From NCBI RefSeq assembly GCF_031179145.1, contig NZ_JAPSIB010000009.1:78239-142238 (forward strand): a stretch of 64,000 nt of DNA, given 5' to 3'. The DNA is from Brevibacterium sp. (GTDB lineage: Bacteria; Actinomycetota; Actinomycetes; Actinomycetales; Brevibacteriaceae). Shown here piece by piece: positions 17,111 to 25,424 of the stretch (position 1 is its first letter; the number at the start of each line of letters is the position of its first letter). Position numbers and translations under genes: made by a program. The notes under the pieces are model-generated. The model was given only the letters and a program-made list of their open reading frames with translations, had not been told where the DNA came from and ran no database searches.

Positions 17111-18385
17111 ATGAGTGGCTCCGCGAAACGCGTCTTCGTCGCACGGCTCATCTCCGCCCCGGTCTTCGACCCTCTGGGCGATCAGGTCGGCCGGGTGCGG
17201 GACGTCGTCATCGTCTATCGCACGACCATGCGCCAGTTCCCCCGCGTCATCGGCCTGGTCGTCGAGGTGCCCGGTCGACGCCGCGTGTTCGTCCCCATGG
17301 GGCGCGTCACGGCCATCGACTCAGGTCAGGTCATCACCACCGGCCTGGTCAATATGCGCCGCTTCGAACAGCGGCGCTCGGAGACCCTGGTCGTCAACGA
17401 CCTCCTCGACCGCAGGCTGCGACTGCGCGAGGACGGCTCCCCGATCCAGGTCGAGGACGTCGGGATCGAGCAACAGGTGAGCCGGGACTGGGAAGTCACC
17501 CGCCTCTTCGTCCGCAGGGTTCCCGAACGCACCGCTTTCGCGGCCTTCCGCCGGCGGGGTGAGACTCTGCAGATCTCCTGGTCGGACGCCGATCATCCCG
17601 CCGACGCCGCCGTCGATCAGGAGGCCACGCAGCTCATCGCCGCGTACCAGGACACGAAGCCCGCCGACCTCGCCGACGTCCTGTTCGAGATGAGTCCGCA
17701 GCGCCGGCTCCAGGTCGCGCGGGCGCTGGACGACGAGCGCCTCGCCGACGTCATCGAAGAGCTCCCCGCCGAGACGCAGGTCGAGCTGCTCTCCGCCCTG
17801 GACACCCAGCGCGCCGTCACGGTCCTCGAGGAGATGGAGCCCGACGACGCCGCCGACCTCCTCGGCGAGCTCAGCGATGAGGCGGCCGAGCGCTTCCTCC
17901 TCCTGATGGAGCCCGAGGACGCCGAGGATGTGCGCACACTGCTCGCCTACGACGAGGACACCGCCGGTGGTCTGATGACGACCGAGCCGGTGATCCTGAC
18001 CCCGGAGACCTCCGTCGCCGAGGCGCTGGCCCATGTCCGCAGGGAGGACCTGCCGCCCGCGCTGGCCGCGGCCATCTTCGTCTGCCGGCAGCCGATCGAG
18101 ACCCCCACGGGCAAGTACCTGGGGCTCGTCCACATCCAGGAGATGCTGCGCCATCCCCCGCATGAGGCTGTCGGGATCATGCTCGACACCGAGGTGGAGC
18201 CGCTGCCGCCGGAGACTCCGCTGGCCGAGGTGACGAAGCTCCTGGCGGCGTACAATCTGGTGTCGGTGCCGATCACCGACGACAATGACCACCTCATCGG
18301 TGTGGTCACCGTCGACGACGTCCTCGACCAGCTGCTGCCCGAGGACTGGCGCACCACTGGCCGTGACGATCACAGAAGGGGGTAG
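17111..18385 (+). CDS. Soluble MgtE_N-CBS protein with PRC-barrel-like N-terminus
   Basis: A 424-residue cytoplasmic protein. Residues 1-170 look like PRC-barrel-type beta domains. Residues about 175-275 form the MgtE N-terminal helical repeat (ADLADVLFEMSPQRRLQVAR, then LDDERLADVIEELPAE). Two CBS segments follow (TAGGLMTTEPVILTPETS and NLVSVPITDDNDHLIGVVTV). There is no membrane domain, so it is not itself a Mg2+ transporter; it resembles the mycobacterial Rv1232c-type protein that sits beside DUF1003 and Mrp genes. Role probably regulatory or Mg2+ sensing (inference). It is the first gene of a tight operon. Confidence 0.8.
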   Translation: MSGSAKRVFVARLISAPVFDPLGDQVGRVRDVVIVYRTTMRQFPRVIGLVVEVPGRRRVFVPMGRVTAIDSGQVITTGLVNMRRFEQRRSETLVVNDLLDRRLRLREDGSPIQVEDVGIEQQVSRDWEVTRLFVRRVPERTAFAAFRRRGETLQISWSDADHPADAAVDQEATQLIAAYQDTKPADLADVLFEMSPQRRLQVARALDDERLADVIEELPAETQVELLSALDTQRAVTVLEEMEPDDAADLLGELSDEAAERFLLLMEPEDAEDVRTLLAYDEDTAGGLMTTEPVILTPETSVAEALAHVRREDLPPALAAAIFVCRQPIETPTGKYLGLVHIQEMLRHPPHEAVGIMLDTEVEPLPPETPLAEVTKLLAAYNLVSVPITDDNDHLIGVVTVDDVLDQLLPEDWRTTGRDDHRRG

Positions 18386-18387
18386 TG

Positions 18388-18936
18388 ATGGCTGCTGACG
18401 ATTTCGATGTGCCCCGGTCGACCAAGCGCAAGCTGCCCCGACTGAGCATGTCCCCGGAGACCTTCGGCCGTGGCGCCGAGTCCTTCGCCCGGTTCATGGG
18501 CACGCCTGCGTTCCTCGTCGGGATGACCGTCTTCTGCGCCGCCTGGCTGCTGTGGAACACGCTCCTGCCCGAGGAGATGCAGTTCGACCCGAAGTCGCTG
18601 AACTTCACCCTGCTGACCCTGATCCTGTCCCTGCAGGCCTCCTACGCCGCGCCCCTGATCCTGCTCGCGGAGAACCGCAGCGCCGACCGGGACCGGGTGG
18701 AGTTCGAGCACGACCGCAGACGGGCCGAGCGCAACCTCGCCGACACGGAATTCCTCGCCCGTGAGGTCGCAGCGCTGCGCATCGCGATGCGCGAGGTCGC
18801 GACGCGCGACTTCATCCGCTCGGAGCTGCGCGACCTGCTCCGAGAGCTCGAGGAGGAGGCCCCGTCCCGGGATGACGGCGCGAAAGGCGAGCAGGTAAAC
18901 TGGAGGACTGACCGCGGCGAGAAAGGACGAGGCTGA
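18388..18936 (+). CDS. DUF1003 membrane protein
   Basis: A 182-residue protein with two transmembrane segments (about 43-65 and 78-98), a GTPAFLVGMTVFCAAWLLWN helix and the DPKSLNFTLLTLILSLQASY signature of DUF1003, followed by a charged coiled-coil-like C-terminus. ATG 18388 is preferred over the adjacent GTG at 18385 because AGAAGGGGG lies just upstream. It begins two bases after the stop of the MgtE_N/CBS gene and ends two bases before mrp, so the three are co-transcribed. No biochemical role is established for the family. Confidence 0.82.
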   Translation: MAADDFDVPRSTKRKLPRLSMSPETFGRGAESFARFMGTPAFLVGMTVFCAAWLLWNTLLPEEMQFDPKSLNFTLLTLILSLQASYAAPLILLAENRSADRDRVEFEHDRRRAERNLADTEFLAREVAALRIAMREVATRDFIRSELRDLLRELEEEAPSRDDGAKGEQVNWRTDRGEKGRG

Positions 18937-18938
18937 CT

Positions 18939-20063
18939 ATGACACAACCATCGATGGAGGCCATCCGGGAGGCGCTCACCGGCGTCATCGACCCGGAGAT
19001 CCGCCGCAGCATCGTCGAACTCGATATGGTCGACGATGTCACCATCGACGGCGCGAAAGTCACCGTCACCGTCCTCCTCACCGTCTCCGGATGCCCGCTC
19101 AAGGACACGATCACGAAGGACACGACCGAGGCGGTGGCGGCCGTGCCCGGCGTCGACGAGGTCGAGGTGATTCTCGGCACGATGACGCCCGAGCAGCGCA
19201 CGGCGATGCGTGAGAAGCTCCAGGGCGCCGGCTCCTCGCGCGAGGTCCCCTTCACGAAACCCGATTCCCTGACCAAGGTCTACGCCATCGCGTCCGGCAA
19301 AGGCGGGGTCGGCAAGTCCTCGATCACTGCGAACCTCGCGGTCGCGATGGCGGCCCGTGGGCTGCGCGTGGGCATCGTCGACGCCGACATCTACGGCTTC
19401 TCGATTCCCTCCATGCTCGGCGTCACCGGCAATCCCACCCGGGTCGATGACATGATCATCCCCCAGGTCGCCCATGACGTGAAGGTGATGAGCATCGGAA
19501 TGTTCGTGCCCAGCACCCAGGCCGTGGTGTGGCGCGGTCCGATGCTCCACCGAGCGCTGCAGCAGTTCCTCACCGACGTGTTCTGGGGCGACCTCGACGT
19601 CCTGCTCCTCGACCTGCCTCCCGGCACCGGCGACATCGCGATCTCGGTCGCCCAGCTGCTGCCGGGCTCGGAGCTGCTCGTCGTCACGACCCCCCAGCCC
19701 GCCTCGGCGCAGGTCGCCGAGCGGGCAGGATCGATTTCCTCCCAGACCCGCCAGCGGGTGGCCGGAGTGATCGAGAACATGTCCTGGATGGAGATGCCCG
19801 ACGGGACGCAGATGGACATCTTCGGCTCCGGCGGCGGCGCGGTCGTCGCGGAGAACCTCTCCCGCACCACCGGGACCACTGTCGAGCTGCTCACACAGAT
19901 CCCGCTCGACACCCAGCTGCGCGAAGGATCGGACGCCGGCACTCCGGTGGTCCTCACCCACCCTGACTCCGCCGCCGCCGTCGCCTTCCGCTCCCTGGCG
20001 GCGAGGCTCGGACAGCGCTCTCGCGGACTCGCAGGACGGTCGCTGGGGCTCAGCCCCGTCTGA
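18939..20063 (+). CDS. mrp: Mrp/ApbC family P-loop ATPase (iron-sulphur cluster carrier)
   Basis: A 374-residue protein with an N-terminal MIP18/DUF59 domain (residues 1-85, with the conserved Cys in TVSGCPLKDT) fused to a deviant Walker A ATPase (ASGKGGVGKSSITANLAVAM near 112-131, GIVDADIYGFSIPSMLG, LDLPPGTGD). Mrp/ApbC proteins bind and transfer [4Fe-4S] clusters. A C-terminal CxxC pair typical of many members is not seen. It is the third gene of the operon with DUF1003. The next gene starts 85 bases later and may have its own promoter. Confidence 0.9.
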   Translation: MTQPSMEAIREALTGVIDPEIRRSIVELDMVDDVTIDGAKVTVTVLLTVSGCPLKDTITKDTTEAVAAVPGVDEVEVILGTMTPEQRTAMREKLQGAGSSREVPFTKPDSLTKVYAIASGKGGVGKSSITANLAVAMAARGLRVGIVDADIYGFSIPSMLGVTGNPTRVDDMIIPQVAHDVKVMSIGMFVPSTQAVVWRGPMLHRALQQFLTDVFWGDLDVLLLDLPPGTGDIAISVAQLLPGSELLVVTTPQPASAQVAERAGSISSQTRQRVAGVIENMSWMEMPDGTQMDIFGSGGGAVVAENLSRTTGTTVELLTQIPLDTQLREGSDAGTPVVLTHPDSAAAVAFRSLAARLGQRSRGLAGRSLGLSPV

Positions 20064-20147
20064 GAGGCTGGGCCCGTGCTGGTCGGGTCATCCGCGCGAC
20101 ATACAATGGATGAAGTTCCAGTCCCCTCCCGTCGCTAGGACCCGTCA

Positions 20148-21617
20148 ATGCCACTCCCCTCCCCTGGCCGACCGCGTCTGCGCTTAGCGCTCGCTGCGGC
20201 CGGCCTCGTTCTCATCCTCGCCGGCTGCGTCCCCACCGGCACCACTCGCGAATCGGCAAACCCGCAGGATGCGCAGACCGTCCAGGAGAACCTCGCGGTC
20301 GCCGCGAACAACCTGCGCAGCTATGCCATCCTCGACGACGAATTCGCGCCGGAGATCCGGGCACATCTCTTCGGGATCCCCGGCCTTCGCTCCCTCTCGT
20401 CGGTCACCGAGGCCAGAGTGCTCGCCGCCATCGAGTCGAACGGCAGCTTCGGCGGCCGGGCCGCCTACAGTCCCGTGCTCACGGATCCCGCCGCCCGTCG
20501 GCCCGCGGAGAGGTTCATCGTCGCACCCCAGGTGCAGGACCCTCGCACGACAGGCGCCCCGACTTCGGGCGCGTCCGATGCGGGGACGGCGGGCAAGTTC
20601 CCCACCGAGGCAGAGGAGTCCGAGCCGGGCGAGCGACTTGAGATCGGCAATGAGGTCCTCGCCGCAGGCGGTGACTTCCTCGTCTCCCGCCTCTGGGTGA
20701 GAGGTCCGGGCGACGACCGCCCGCAGGCCAGCGTGCTGGTGACACAGATCTCGACGGACACCACGGTCGACATCGGCGACCTCTTCGACGCCGAGGTGGA
20801 TGCCGCCGCCATCGCTGTCGACGCGTTCGGTCACGTCACCCTGGAGGGCTCACAGGTCCCCGAGAAGAGCCTCACTGCGCTCGGGCGCACCGTCTCCAAG
20901 TCTCTGCGCACCCCGCTGGCTCTGCCGGCTGCCGCCGATGAGCGCAGACCTGACTATTCGTGCTCCCTCCTCCCCTGCGTGGCTCTGACCTACGATGACG
21001 GTCCGGGCGACCCCGAGGGCGAGGACTCCCTGCTCGATGCCGCCGCCGAGGCGGGAGTCCGCCTCACCTACTTCCTGTTGGGAAGGAATGTCGCCGCGTT
21101 CCCCGGCACCGTGGAGCGGATGGTCGACCAAGGGCACGAGATCGCCAATCACACGCATTCGCATCCCCAACTCGACCGGAGCAGCCCCGCGACCGTGCGG
21201 GCCCAGGTCCGTCAGGCCGATGACGCGATCGAAGCGGCGGGAGCGGGACGACCCGAACTGCTGCGGCCTCCTTTCGGAGCACTTGATTCGGCCGCCGCCG
21301 GTGTCCTCGGCCATCCCGCCATCCTGTGGGACGTCGACACCGAGGATTGGCGGCACAAGAACCCGGGCAAGGTGGTCGCCTCTGTGGCCCGCGACGCCCG
21401 GCCGGGCTCGATCGTCCTCATGCACTCCATCCACCCGAGCACGATCGAGGCGTCGCCCCAGGTCTTCCGCACTGTGGCGGAGAAGGGTCTCTATGCCGTC
21501 ACGACGAGCGAACTGTTCGCCGGCGTCGAACTCTCGGCCGGGGCACAGTACTACTGCCGCGGCTACGGAAGCGAACTGTGTTCGAACCCGGAGCACCCGG
21601 CGGTGCTGCGGAAATGA
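20148..21617 (+). CDS. Lipoprotein polysaccharide deacetylase (NodB homology, CE4)
   Basis: A 489-residue envelope protein. The lipobox LILAGC places the lipidated Cys at residue 27. The C-terminal NodB domain (about 275-470) has all expected motifs: LTYDDGPGDPEG, EIANHTHSHPQL with the metal His pair, RPPFGALD, LWDVDTEDW and VLMHSIHPST. Such enzymes remove N-acetyl groups from peptidoglycan or other envelope polysaccharides; the substrate here is not known. The central region (about 40-270) is beta-rich and probably a separate domain. A TACAAT box at 20103-20108 is a possible promoter. Confidence 0.85.
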   Translation: MPLPSPGRPRLRLALAAAGLVLILAGCVPTGTTRESANPQDAQTVQENLAVAANNLRSYAILDDEFAPEIRAHLFGIPGLRSLSSVTEARVLAAIESNGSFGGRAAYSPVLTDPAARRPAERFIVAPQVQDPRTTGAPTSGASDAGTAGKFPTEAEESEPGERLEIGNEVLAAGGDFLVSRLWVRGPGDDRPQASVLVTQISTDTTVDIGDLFDAEVDAAAIAVDAFGHVTLEGSQVPEKSLTALGRTVSKSLRTPLALPAAADERRPDYSCSLLPCVALTYDDGPGDPEGEDSLLDAAAEAGVRLTYFLLGRNVAAFPGTVERMVDQGHEIANHTHSHPQLDRSSPATVRAQVRQADDAIEAAGAGRPELLRPPFGALDSAAAGVLGHPAILWDVDTEDWRHKNPGKVVASVARDARPGSIVLMHSIHPSTIEASPQVFRTVAEKGLYAVTTSELFAGVELSAGAQYYCRGYGSELCSNPEHPAVLRK

Positions 21618-21701
21618 ATCAGATGGCGTGCTGAGGAGCTGAACGATGCTGAGACGTCAGTTCACCCGGTCTTGAGAACCCGGCGGTCCTGAGCACCCGA
21701 G

Positions 21702-22211
21702 TCAGGTGGCGTCGGGATCGAAGGGAGCCGCCTCGGCGCGCACACGTCTCGCGGCCTGAGCCTGGAATCGCTCGATCGGTGAGCGCATAGGTGCCGGCTG
21801 AGACTCCGCCTCGGCGTCCGCCTCGATCCCATCCGTGTCAGATTCGGCTGCATCGCGCCCAGCCGGATGGCGCTCACTCGAGTCGTCGTCGGTGCCCGTC
21901 CCCGCACCGGGGGTCGAAACCTGCTTCGGTGTGCGCTTGGACTCCCGGATCGACGTGTCCTCTTCCACGAGGGCCTCACGGACGATGCGCCGGGGGTCGT
22001 ACTGCCGGGGGTCGAGCTTCTGCCAGTCGACGTCCTTGAACTCGTCGCCGAAATCACGCTGCACGCTCTCCTTCGCTCCCTCGGCCATTCGGCGAGCCTG
22101 GCGGACGAGGTCCCGCAGCTTCTCGGCGTACTCGGGGAGGCGTTTGGGACCGATGACGACGAGTGCCACAACCACCAAGATGAGCATCTCGGTGCCGTTG
22201 ATACCAAACAT
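21702..22211 (-). CDS. tatB: Sec-independent (Tat) translocase subunit TatB
   Basis: A 169-residue protein beginning MFGINGTEMLILVVVALVVI, one N-terminal membrane helix ending in the GPKRLPEYAEKLRDLVRQAR hinge and amphipathic helix of TatB. The remainder is acidic and disordered. TatB recruits twin-arginine substrates with TatC; tatA and tatC are not in this window, which is usual for actinobacteria, where tatB stands alone. The start is supported by TAGACT ending 6 bases upstream. Confidence 0.9.
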   Translation of the reverse strand: MFGINGTEMLILVVVALVVIGPKRLPEYAEKLRDLVRQARRMAEGAKESVQRDFGDEFKDVDWQKLDPRQYDPRRIVREALVEEDTSIRESKRTPKQVSTPGAGTGTDDDSSERHPAGRDAAESDTDGIEADAEAESQPAPMRSPIERFQAQAARRVRAEAAPFDPDAT

Positions 22212-22217
22212 GCCTCC

Positions 22218-22223
22218 AGTCTA
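22218..22223 (-). promoter_or_regulatory. -10 box of leaderless tatB promoter
   Basis: TAGACT on the minus strand ends 6 bases before the ATG at 22211. Confidence 0.55.
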
Positions 22224-22313
22224 CCGGTCGCGAACAGGGCGACTTCTCAGCGGCGGTATGCTCGGGCGCGGGAGGATTCCCGGTGAGTCGAGAGTCGGTC
22301 GAAAGGAACAGCC

Positions 22314-22667
22314 GTGGACGAGGTGGAGGTCGAACGGGTGCTGCGCATCATCGAACTCGTCCCCCGCGGTCGGGTCGTCAGCTACGGCGTCGTCGGCGCC
22401 GTGGCCTCCTGCTCTCCACGGTACGTGGGACGGGTGATGCGCGAATTCGGCTCCAATGTGACCTGGTGGCGGGTGGTCAATGCCGCAGGGGTCCTGCCGC
22501 CGCCGCTGCTGGCCCGAGCGCTCCCGCACTGGCGGGAGGAGGTCACCCCGCACACGGCGGAGAAGGCCGAGCGGAGCGCCTTCCTCACGGTCGGAGAACT
22601 CGAAGGACTCTGGCAGGAACACGGCGTGGATCCCGCCGCGCAGCCCCGAGTCGAACGGTTAGACTGA
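22314..22667 (+). CDS. Alkyltransferase-like (ATL) DNA-damage recognition protein
   Basis: A 117-residue protein of the MGMT DNA-binding fold: VPRGRVVSYGVVGAVA, then RYVGRVMREFGSNVTWWRVV. Where MGMT has the alkyl-acceptor PCHR, this protein has TWWR, with Trp replacing Cys, the hallmark of ATL proteins that bind O6-alkylguanine and hand it to nucleotide excision repair. The start is GTG at 22314, preceded by GAAAGGAACAGCC. A methyltransferase gene follows 30 bases later, probably in the same transcript. Confidence 0.82.
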   Translation: MDEVEVERVLRIIELVPRGRVVSYGVVGAVASCSPRYVGRVMREFGSNVTWWRVVNAAGVLPPPLLARALPHWREEVTPHTAEKAERSAFLTVGELEGLWQEHGVDPAAQPRVERLD

Positions 22668-22697
22668 CTGGGAAGTCAGACGGAAAGCGAGGGTCGA

Positions 22698-23336
22698 TTG
22701 TCACGCGAGAGGGCAGGCGATATCACTTTCGCCGAAAACTACAACGGCCCTGACCCGCTTCTCGACGCCGCCAGGACCCTGTCCCACGAGTTCGGGTTGA
22801 GCCCCGTCTCACAGACCACCTCATCGACTCTGACGCTGCTGGCCCGCCTGCTCGGACCCGTCGCGGCCGTCGAGGTCGGTACCGGCGCCGGAACCTCGAC
22901 CCTGGCCCTGCTCCGGGGCATGCCGAGGGCGGGAATACTCACCTCCATCGACACGAACACCACCGCGCAGAGTGCTGCCCGAGACCTCATCGAGATGGCC
23001 GGGATCCGCTCGGGACGGCTGCGACTGATGAGCGGCCGCGCCGAGGACGTTCTGCTGCGACTGGCGCCGAGTGCCTATGACATGGTGTTCATCGACTCGG
23101 AGCCGACGAACGTCGAGCGGATGATCGAGCCTGCGCTGCGGCTGCTCGATGACAACGGACTCCTCGTCATCCACCAGACCCTCCTCGGCGGCGCAGTGGC
23201 CGATCCGGTCGATCGCACTCCGCGGACCCGCGCCGCGCGCAATCTGCTCAATAGGCTGACGAAGCAGGACAGCCTCGACCATGTCCTCCTGCCGGTCGGA
23301 CAGGGACTGCTCATGCTGCAGAAGACCGCCGGCTGA
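22698..23336 (+). CDS. SAM-dependent O-methyltransferase (family 3)
   Basis: A 212-residue class I methyltransferase related to caffeoyl-CoA O-methyltransferases and to mycobacterial Rv1220c. Motif I is AVEVGTGAGTSTLALLRGM (about 55-73), followed by LTSIDTN (acidic SAM-ribose ligand) and YDMVFIDSEPTN. TTG 22698 is chosen because no ATG lies near the conserved N-terminus and AAAGCGAGG precedes it. Its acceptor substrate is unknown. The gene ends just before a strong hairpin shared with the convergent DUF3117 gene. Confidence 0.8.
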   Translation: MSRERAGDITFAENYNGPDPLLDAARTLSHEFGLSPVSQTTSSTLTLLARLLGPVAAVEVGTGAGTSTLALLRGMPRAGILTSIDTNTTAQSAARDLIEMAGIRSGRLRLMSGRAEDVLLRLAPSAYDMVFIDSEPTNVERMIEPALRLLDDNGLLVIHQTLLGGAVADPVDRTPRTRAARNLLNRLTKQDSLDHVLLPVGQGLLMLQKTAG

Positions 23337-23377
23337 CGACGAACTGCGGCTGCCTCATGCCGACGAAATCCGTGAAT

Positions 23378-23419
23378 GCGAAGAGCAGCAGAGGCTGAAA
23401 TGCCTCTGCTGCTCTTCGC
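23378..23419. terminator. Perfect 18-bp hairpin between convergent genes
   Basis: The arm gcgaagagcagcagaggc (23378-23395) pairs perfectly with 23402-23419 across a 6-base loop. No T-tract follows on either strand. It probably serves as a bidirectional terminator for the O-methyltransferase and DUF3117 genes. Confidence 0.75.
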
Positions 23420-23480
23420 CGCTGTGCTGCGACCGGATCAGCGCTGTACCACAGCGCATTGCCGCTTCAGTGCTGAGTTC

Positions 23481-23651
23481 TCAGATGCCCAGTGTCTCTG
23501 CGAGGGTGTCGTGCAGAGCGGTGGCCTCATCGGCGCTGAGTTCGATCACCAGTCGTCCTCCACCCTCGACAGGAAGCCGCATCACCATGCCTCGGCCTTC
23601 TTTGGTCACTTCCAGAGGTCCATCGCCGGTGCGGGGTTTCTGGGCTGCCAT
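23481..23651 (-). CDS. DUF3117 small protein
   Basis: A 56-residue protein (MAAQKPRTGDGPLEVTKEGR at the start, LVIELSADEATALHDTL near the end), nearly the whole DUF3117 family consensus known from actinobacteria (Rv1211-like). ATG 23651 is chosen because GGAAGG sits 9 bases upstream; the ATG at 23660 directly abuts that site. The 5' region holds a GTCGGCGC hairpin and an ATCCAC-ACA-GTGGAT palindrome at 23728-23742, so expression may be regulated. Function unknown. Confidence 0.85.
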   Translation of the reverse strand: MAAQKPRTGDGPLEVTKEGRGMVMRLPVEGGGRLVIELSADEATALHDTLAETLGI

Positions 23652-23727
23652 GTGGGACATCCTTCCGTTGATCACGCCACGTCGGCGCATGGGGAACGCG
23701 CCGACAGTCTTGGTTCGATTATTCCAC

Positions 23728-23742
23728 GATCCACACAGTGGA
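23728..23742. promoter_or_regulatory. Palindrome upstream of the DUF3117 gene
   Basis: ATCCAC-ACA-GTGGAT is a perfect 6-3-6 dyad in the intergenic stretch between DUF3117 and the downstream end of the PIG-V-like gene; an AATAAT-like box lies on the DUF3117 side. It is an operator candidate with no known regulator. Confidence 0.3.
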
Positions 23743-23828
23743 TGGTAACCAAACCGTAATTTAAGACTCCGAACGGCAAGTGAACTTCGGGCGCGTGAGC
23801 AGCAGGTCCACTGCACGACCCCCGCAGC

Positions 23829-25064
23829 CTACGGCGGCAAGTCGGCCGGTGGGGTGAAGTGCCACAGGTAGCCCACCCAGACGATCTGAAGCAGGATGAA
23901 CGCGCAGATGACCGCTGCCCGGTACGCGTGAGAGCGCACGACTGCCAGTGTCAGGGCCACCGGGAACAGTGGAAGCAGGAGACGCAGCGTCGACGTCTGC
24001 GGCGTGAAGAAGATGAGCAGGTAGATGCCGTAGCCGAGGCAGTAGAGCTGCAGTGTCCTCCCCATCCGCGCCCCGGCCGGGGAGAAGATCAGCGCGAGCA
24101 TACCGGCGATGACGCCGAAGAGGAGCAGAGGTCCGAAGGGACCGGCGAGTCCGTTCGCCGCGGCCAGCCACTGCACGAGGTACGTCGATCCGCCGCCGTG
24201 CCAGGCGGCCTCGGTGTCGGTGTAGGCCGTGAGCGATCCTGTGGCCAACCAGGCGTGGATGGGATGGACGAGTGCGGCGACACAGGACAGCACACCGAGG
24301 GTCCACGAGCGGATGACCTCGCCGACGGGATAGGGGTCCTCCCTGCGCCGGAGGAAGCGGTCGATGAGGTGGAAGAGAAGGAAGAACGAGAAGGCCACAC
24401 CCACGGGCCGGGAGAGATCCATGAGGAACACGACGGGGATGGCCATGAGATACCGGCGCTCGACGATCAGGAAGAGGGCCATCGCCTGAAGCAGCAGCGT
24501 CAGGGCTTCGGCATATCCTGTGGAGAACACGGCTGCCGGTGGGAAGAACATGACGAAGGCCAGAGCGGTCAGGGCCTGCGCCTTGTCGACATAGCGGCGG
24601 AAGAGCGCGAGGAGGACGATCGAGGCGAGACCGGCCGCGATCGTCGAGACGATCGGTGAGACGGTGTCGTAATCGGCGCCGGTCAGCGTAGAGATGTCAC
24701 CGACGACAGCGGGGTGCAGCGGATAGAACGCCCATTGGTTCTCCGCCACGGTGCCGGCCTCGGTGACGGGCAGCGAGCTCGGGTACCCCTCCTCGGCGAC
24801 GCGCTGATACCAGGCGCTGTCCCAGAAGTTGAGGAAGTCGCCGAGCGTCGTCTCCACCGGGCTCGAGCTCCAGCTCGCCGGATCCTGCCGCTGAACGACC
24901 CCGGCGAAGATCGCCACGCTCACGATCCGCGAGGCGACGTAGACGCTCAGCGCCTGCACCCACAGCGGCAGGGTGAGGAACAGGACGCCGAGGCGCCTGA
25001 AACGTGAGGAGTCGAAGACTTCGGGGACGAGAGTGGTTCCTGGCAGGTCGCGTGCGTGGCTCAT
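23829..25064 (-). CDS. PIG-V-like multi-pass mannosyltransferase-type membrane protein
   Basis: A 411-residue protein with about 9-10 hydrophobic segments and an early periplasmic loop containing FLNFWDSAWYQRVAEEGYP, which matches the WD-containing first loop of GPI mannosyltransferase 2 (PIG-V)-like GT-C proteins in actinobacteria. NQWAFYPLHP and FPPAAVFSTGYAEALTL fit the same family. It probably transfers a mannose from a polyprenyl carrier to an envelope glycan or lipid; the acceptor is unknown. The start overlaps the stop of the upstream DivIVA-domain gene (ATGA), so translation is coupled. Confidence 0.75.
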   Translation of the reverse strand: MSHARDLPGTTLVPEVFDSSRFRRLGVLFLTLPLWVQALSVYVASRIVSVAIFAGVVQRQDPASWSSSPVETTLGDFLNFWDSAWYQRVAEEGYPSSLPVTEAGTVAENQWAFYPLHPAVVGDISTLTGADYDTVSPIVSTIAAGLASIVLLALFRRYVDKAQALTALAFVMFFPPAAVFSTGYAEALTLLLQAMALFLIVERRYLMAIPVVFLMDLSRPVGVAFSFFLLFHLIDRFLRRREDPYPVGEVIRSWTLGVLSCVAALVHPIHAWLATGSLTAYTDTEAAWHGGGSTYLVQWLAAANGLAGPFGPLLLFGVIAGMLALIFSPAGARMGRTLQLYCLGYGIYLLIFFTPQTSTLRLLLPLFPVALTLAVVRSHAYRAAVICAFILLQIVWVGYLWHFTPPADLPP

Positions 25065-25402
25065 CGTTCGGCAGCAGCGGTTCCGGGCTCAGTCGCACTC
25101 GTGCCCGGTTCGGAGGCGATGGGGCGCGCCGCTTCGCCAACGGCGGGACGGGCTTCGAGCTCCTGGAGGCGGATGCGCAGGGAGTCCAGCACTTGGTCGA
25201 CCTCCTCCATCCGGTATCCGCGCAGGGCGGGACGGAATGTGACCCGCTGCAGGTCCAGGGAGGTGAAGTCGGGCGGCAGGACGTCTCGTCGCTGCTCGGT
25301 CTCCTCGGCGGCATCGGAGGAGAAGAGGTTGAAGGACGCAGCAAGCACGATCACAAGCACGAACATCGCAGCGGCCACCCCGAGCACGATCCAGAAAGGC
25401 AT
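25061..25402 (-). CDS. Membrane-anchored DivIVA-domain protein
   Basis: A 113-residue protein with one N-terminal membrane helix (FWIVLGVAAAMFVLVIVLAA), then a short DivIVA-type motif VTFRPALRGYRMEEVDQVLD, which in DivIVA/Wag31 binds curved or polar membrane, and a low-complexity Ala/Glu/Pro tail. It lacks the long coiled coil of a full DivIVA. Neighbours (FolP2-like upstream, PIG-V-like downstream) match the mycobacterial Rv1207-Rv1209 region. It may localise envelope enzymes (inference). Confidence 0.7.
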   Translation of the reverse strand: MPFWIVLGVAAAMFVLVIVLAASFNLFSSDAAEETEQRRDVLPPDFTSLDLQRVTFRPALRGYRMEEVDQVLDSLRIRLQELEARPAVGEAARPIASEPGTSATEPGTAAAER

Positions 25403-25424
25403 GGGACCATGGTCTCACACCACT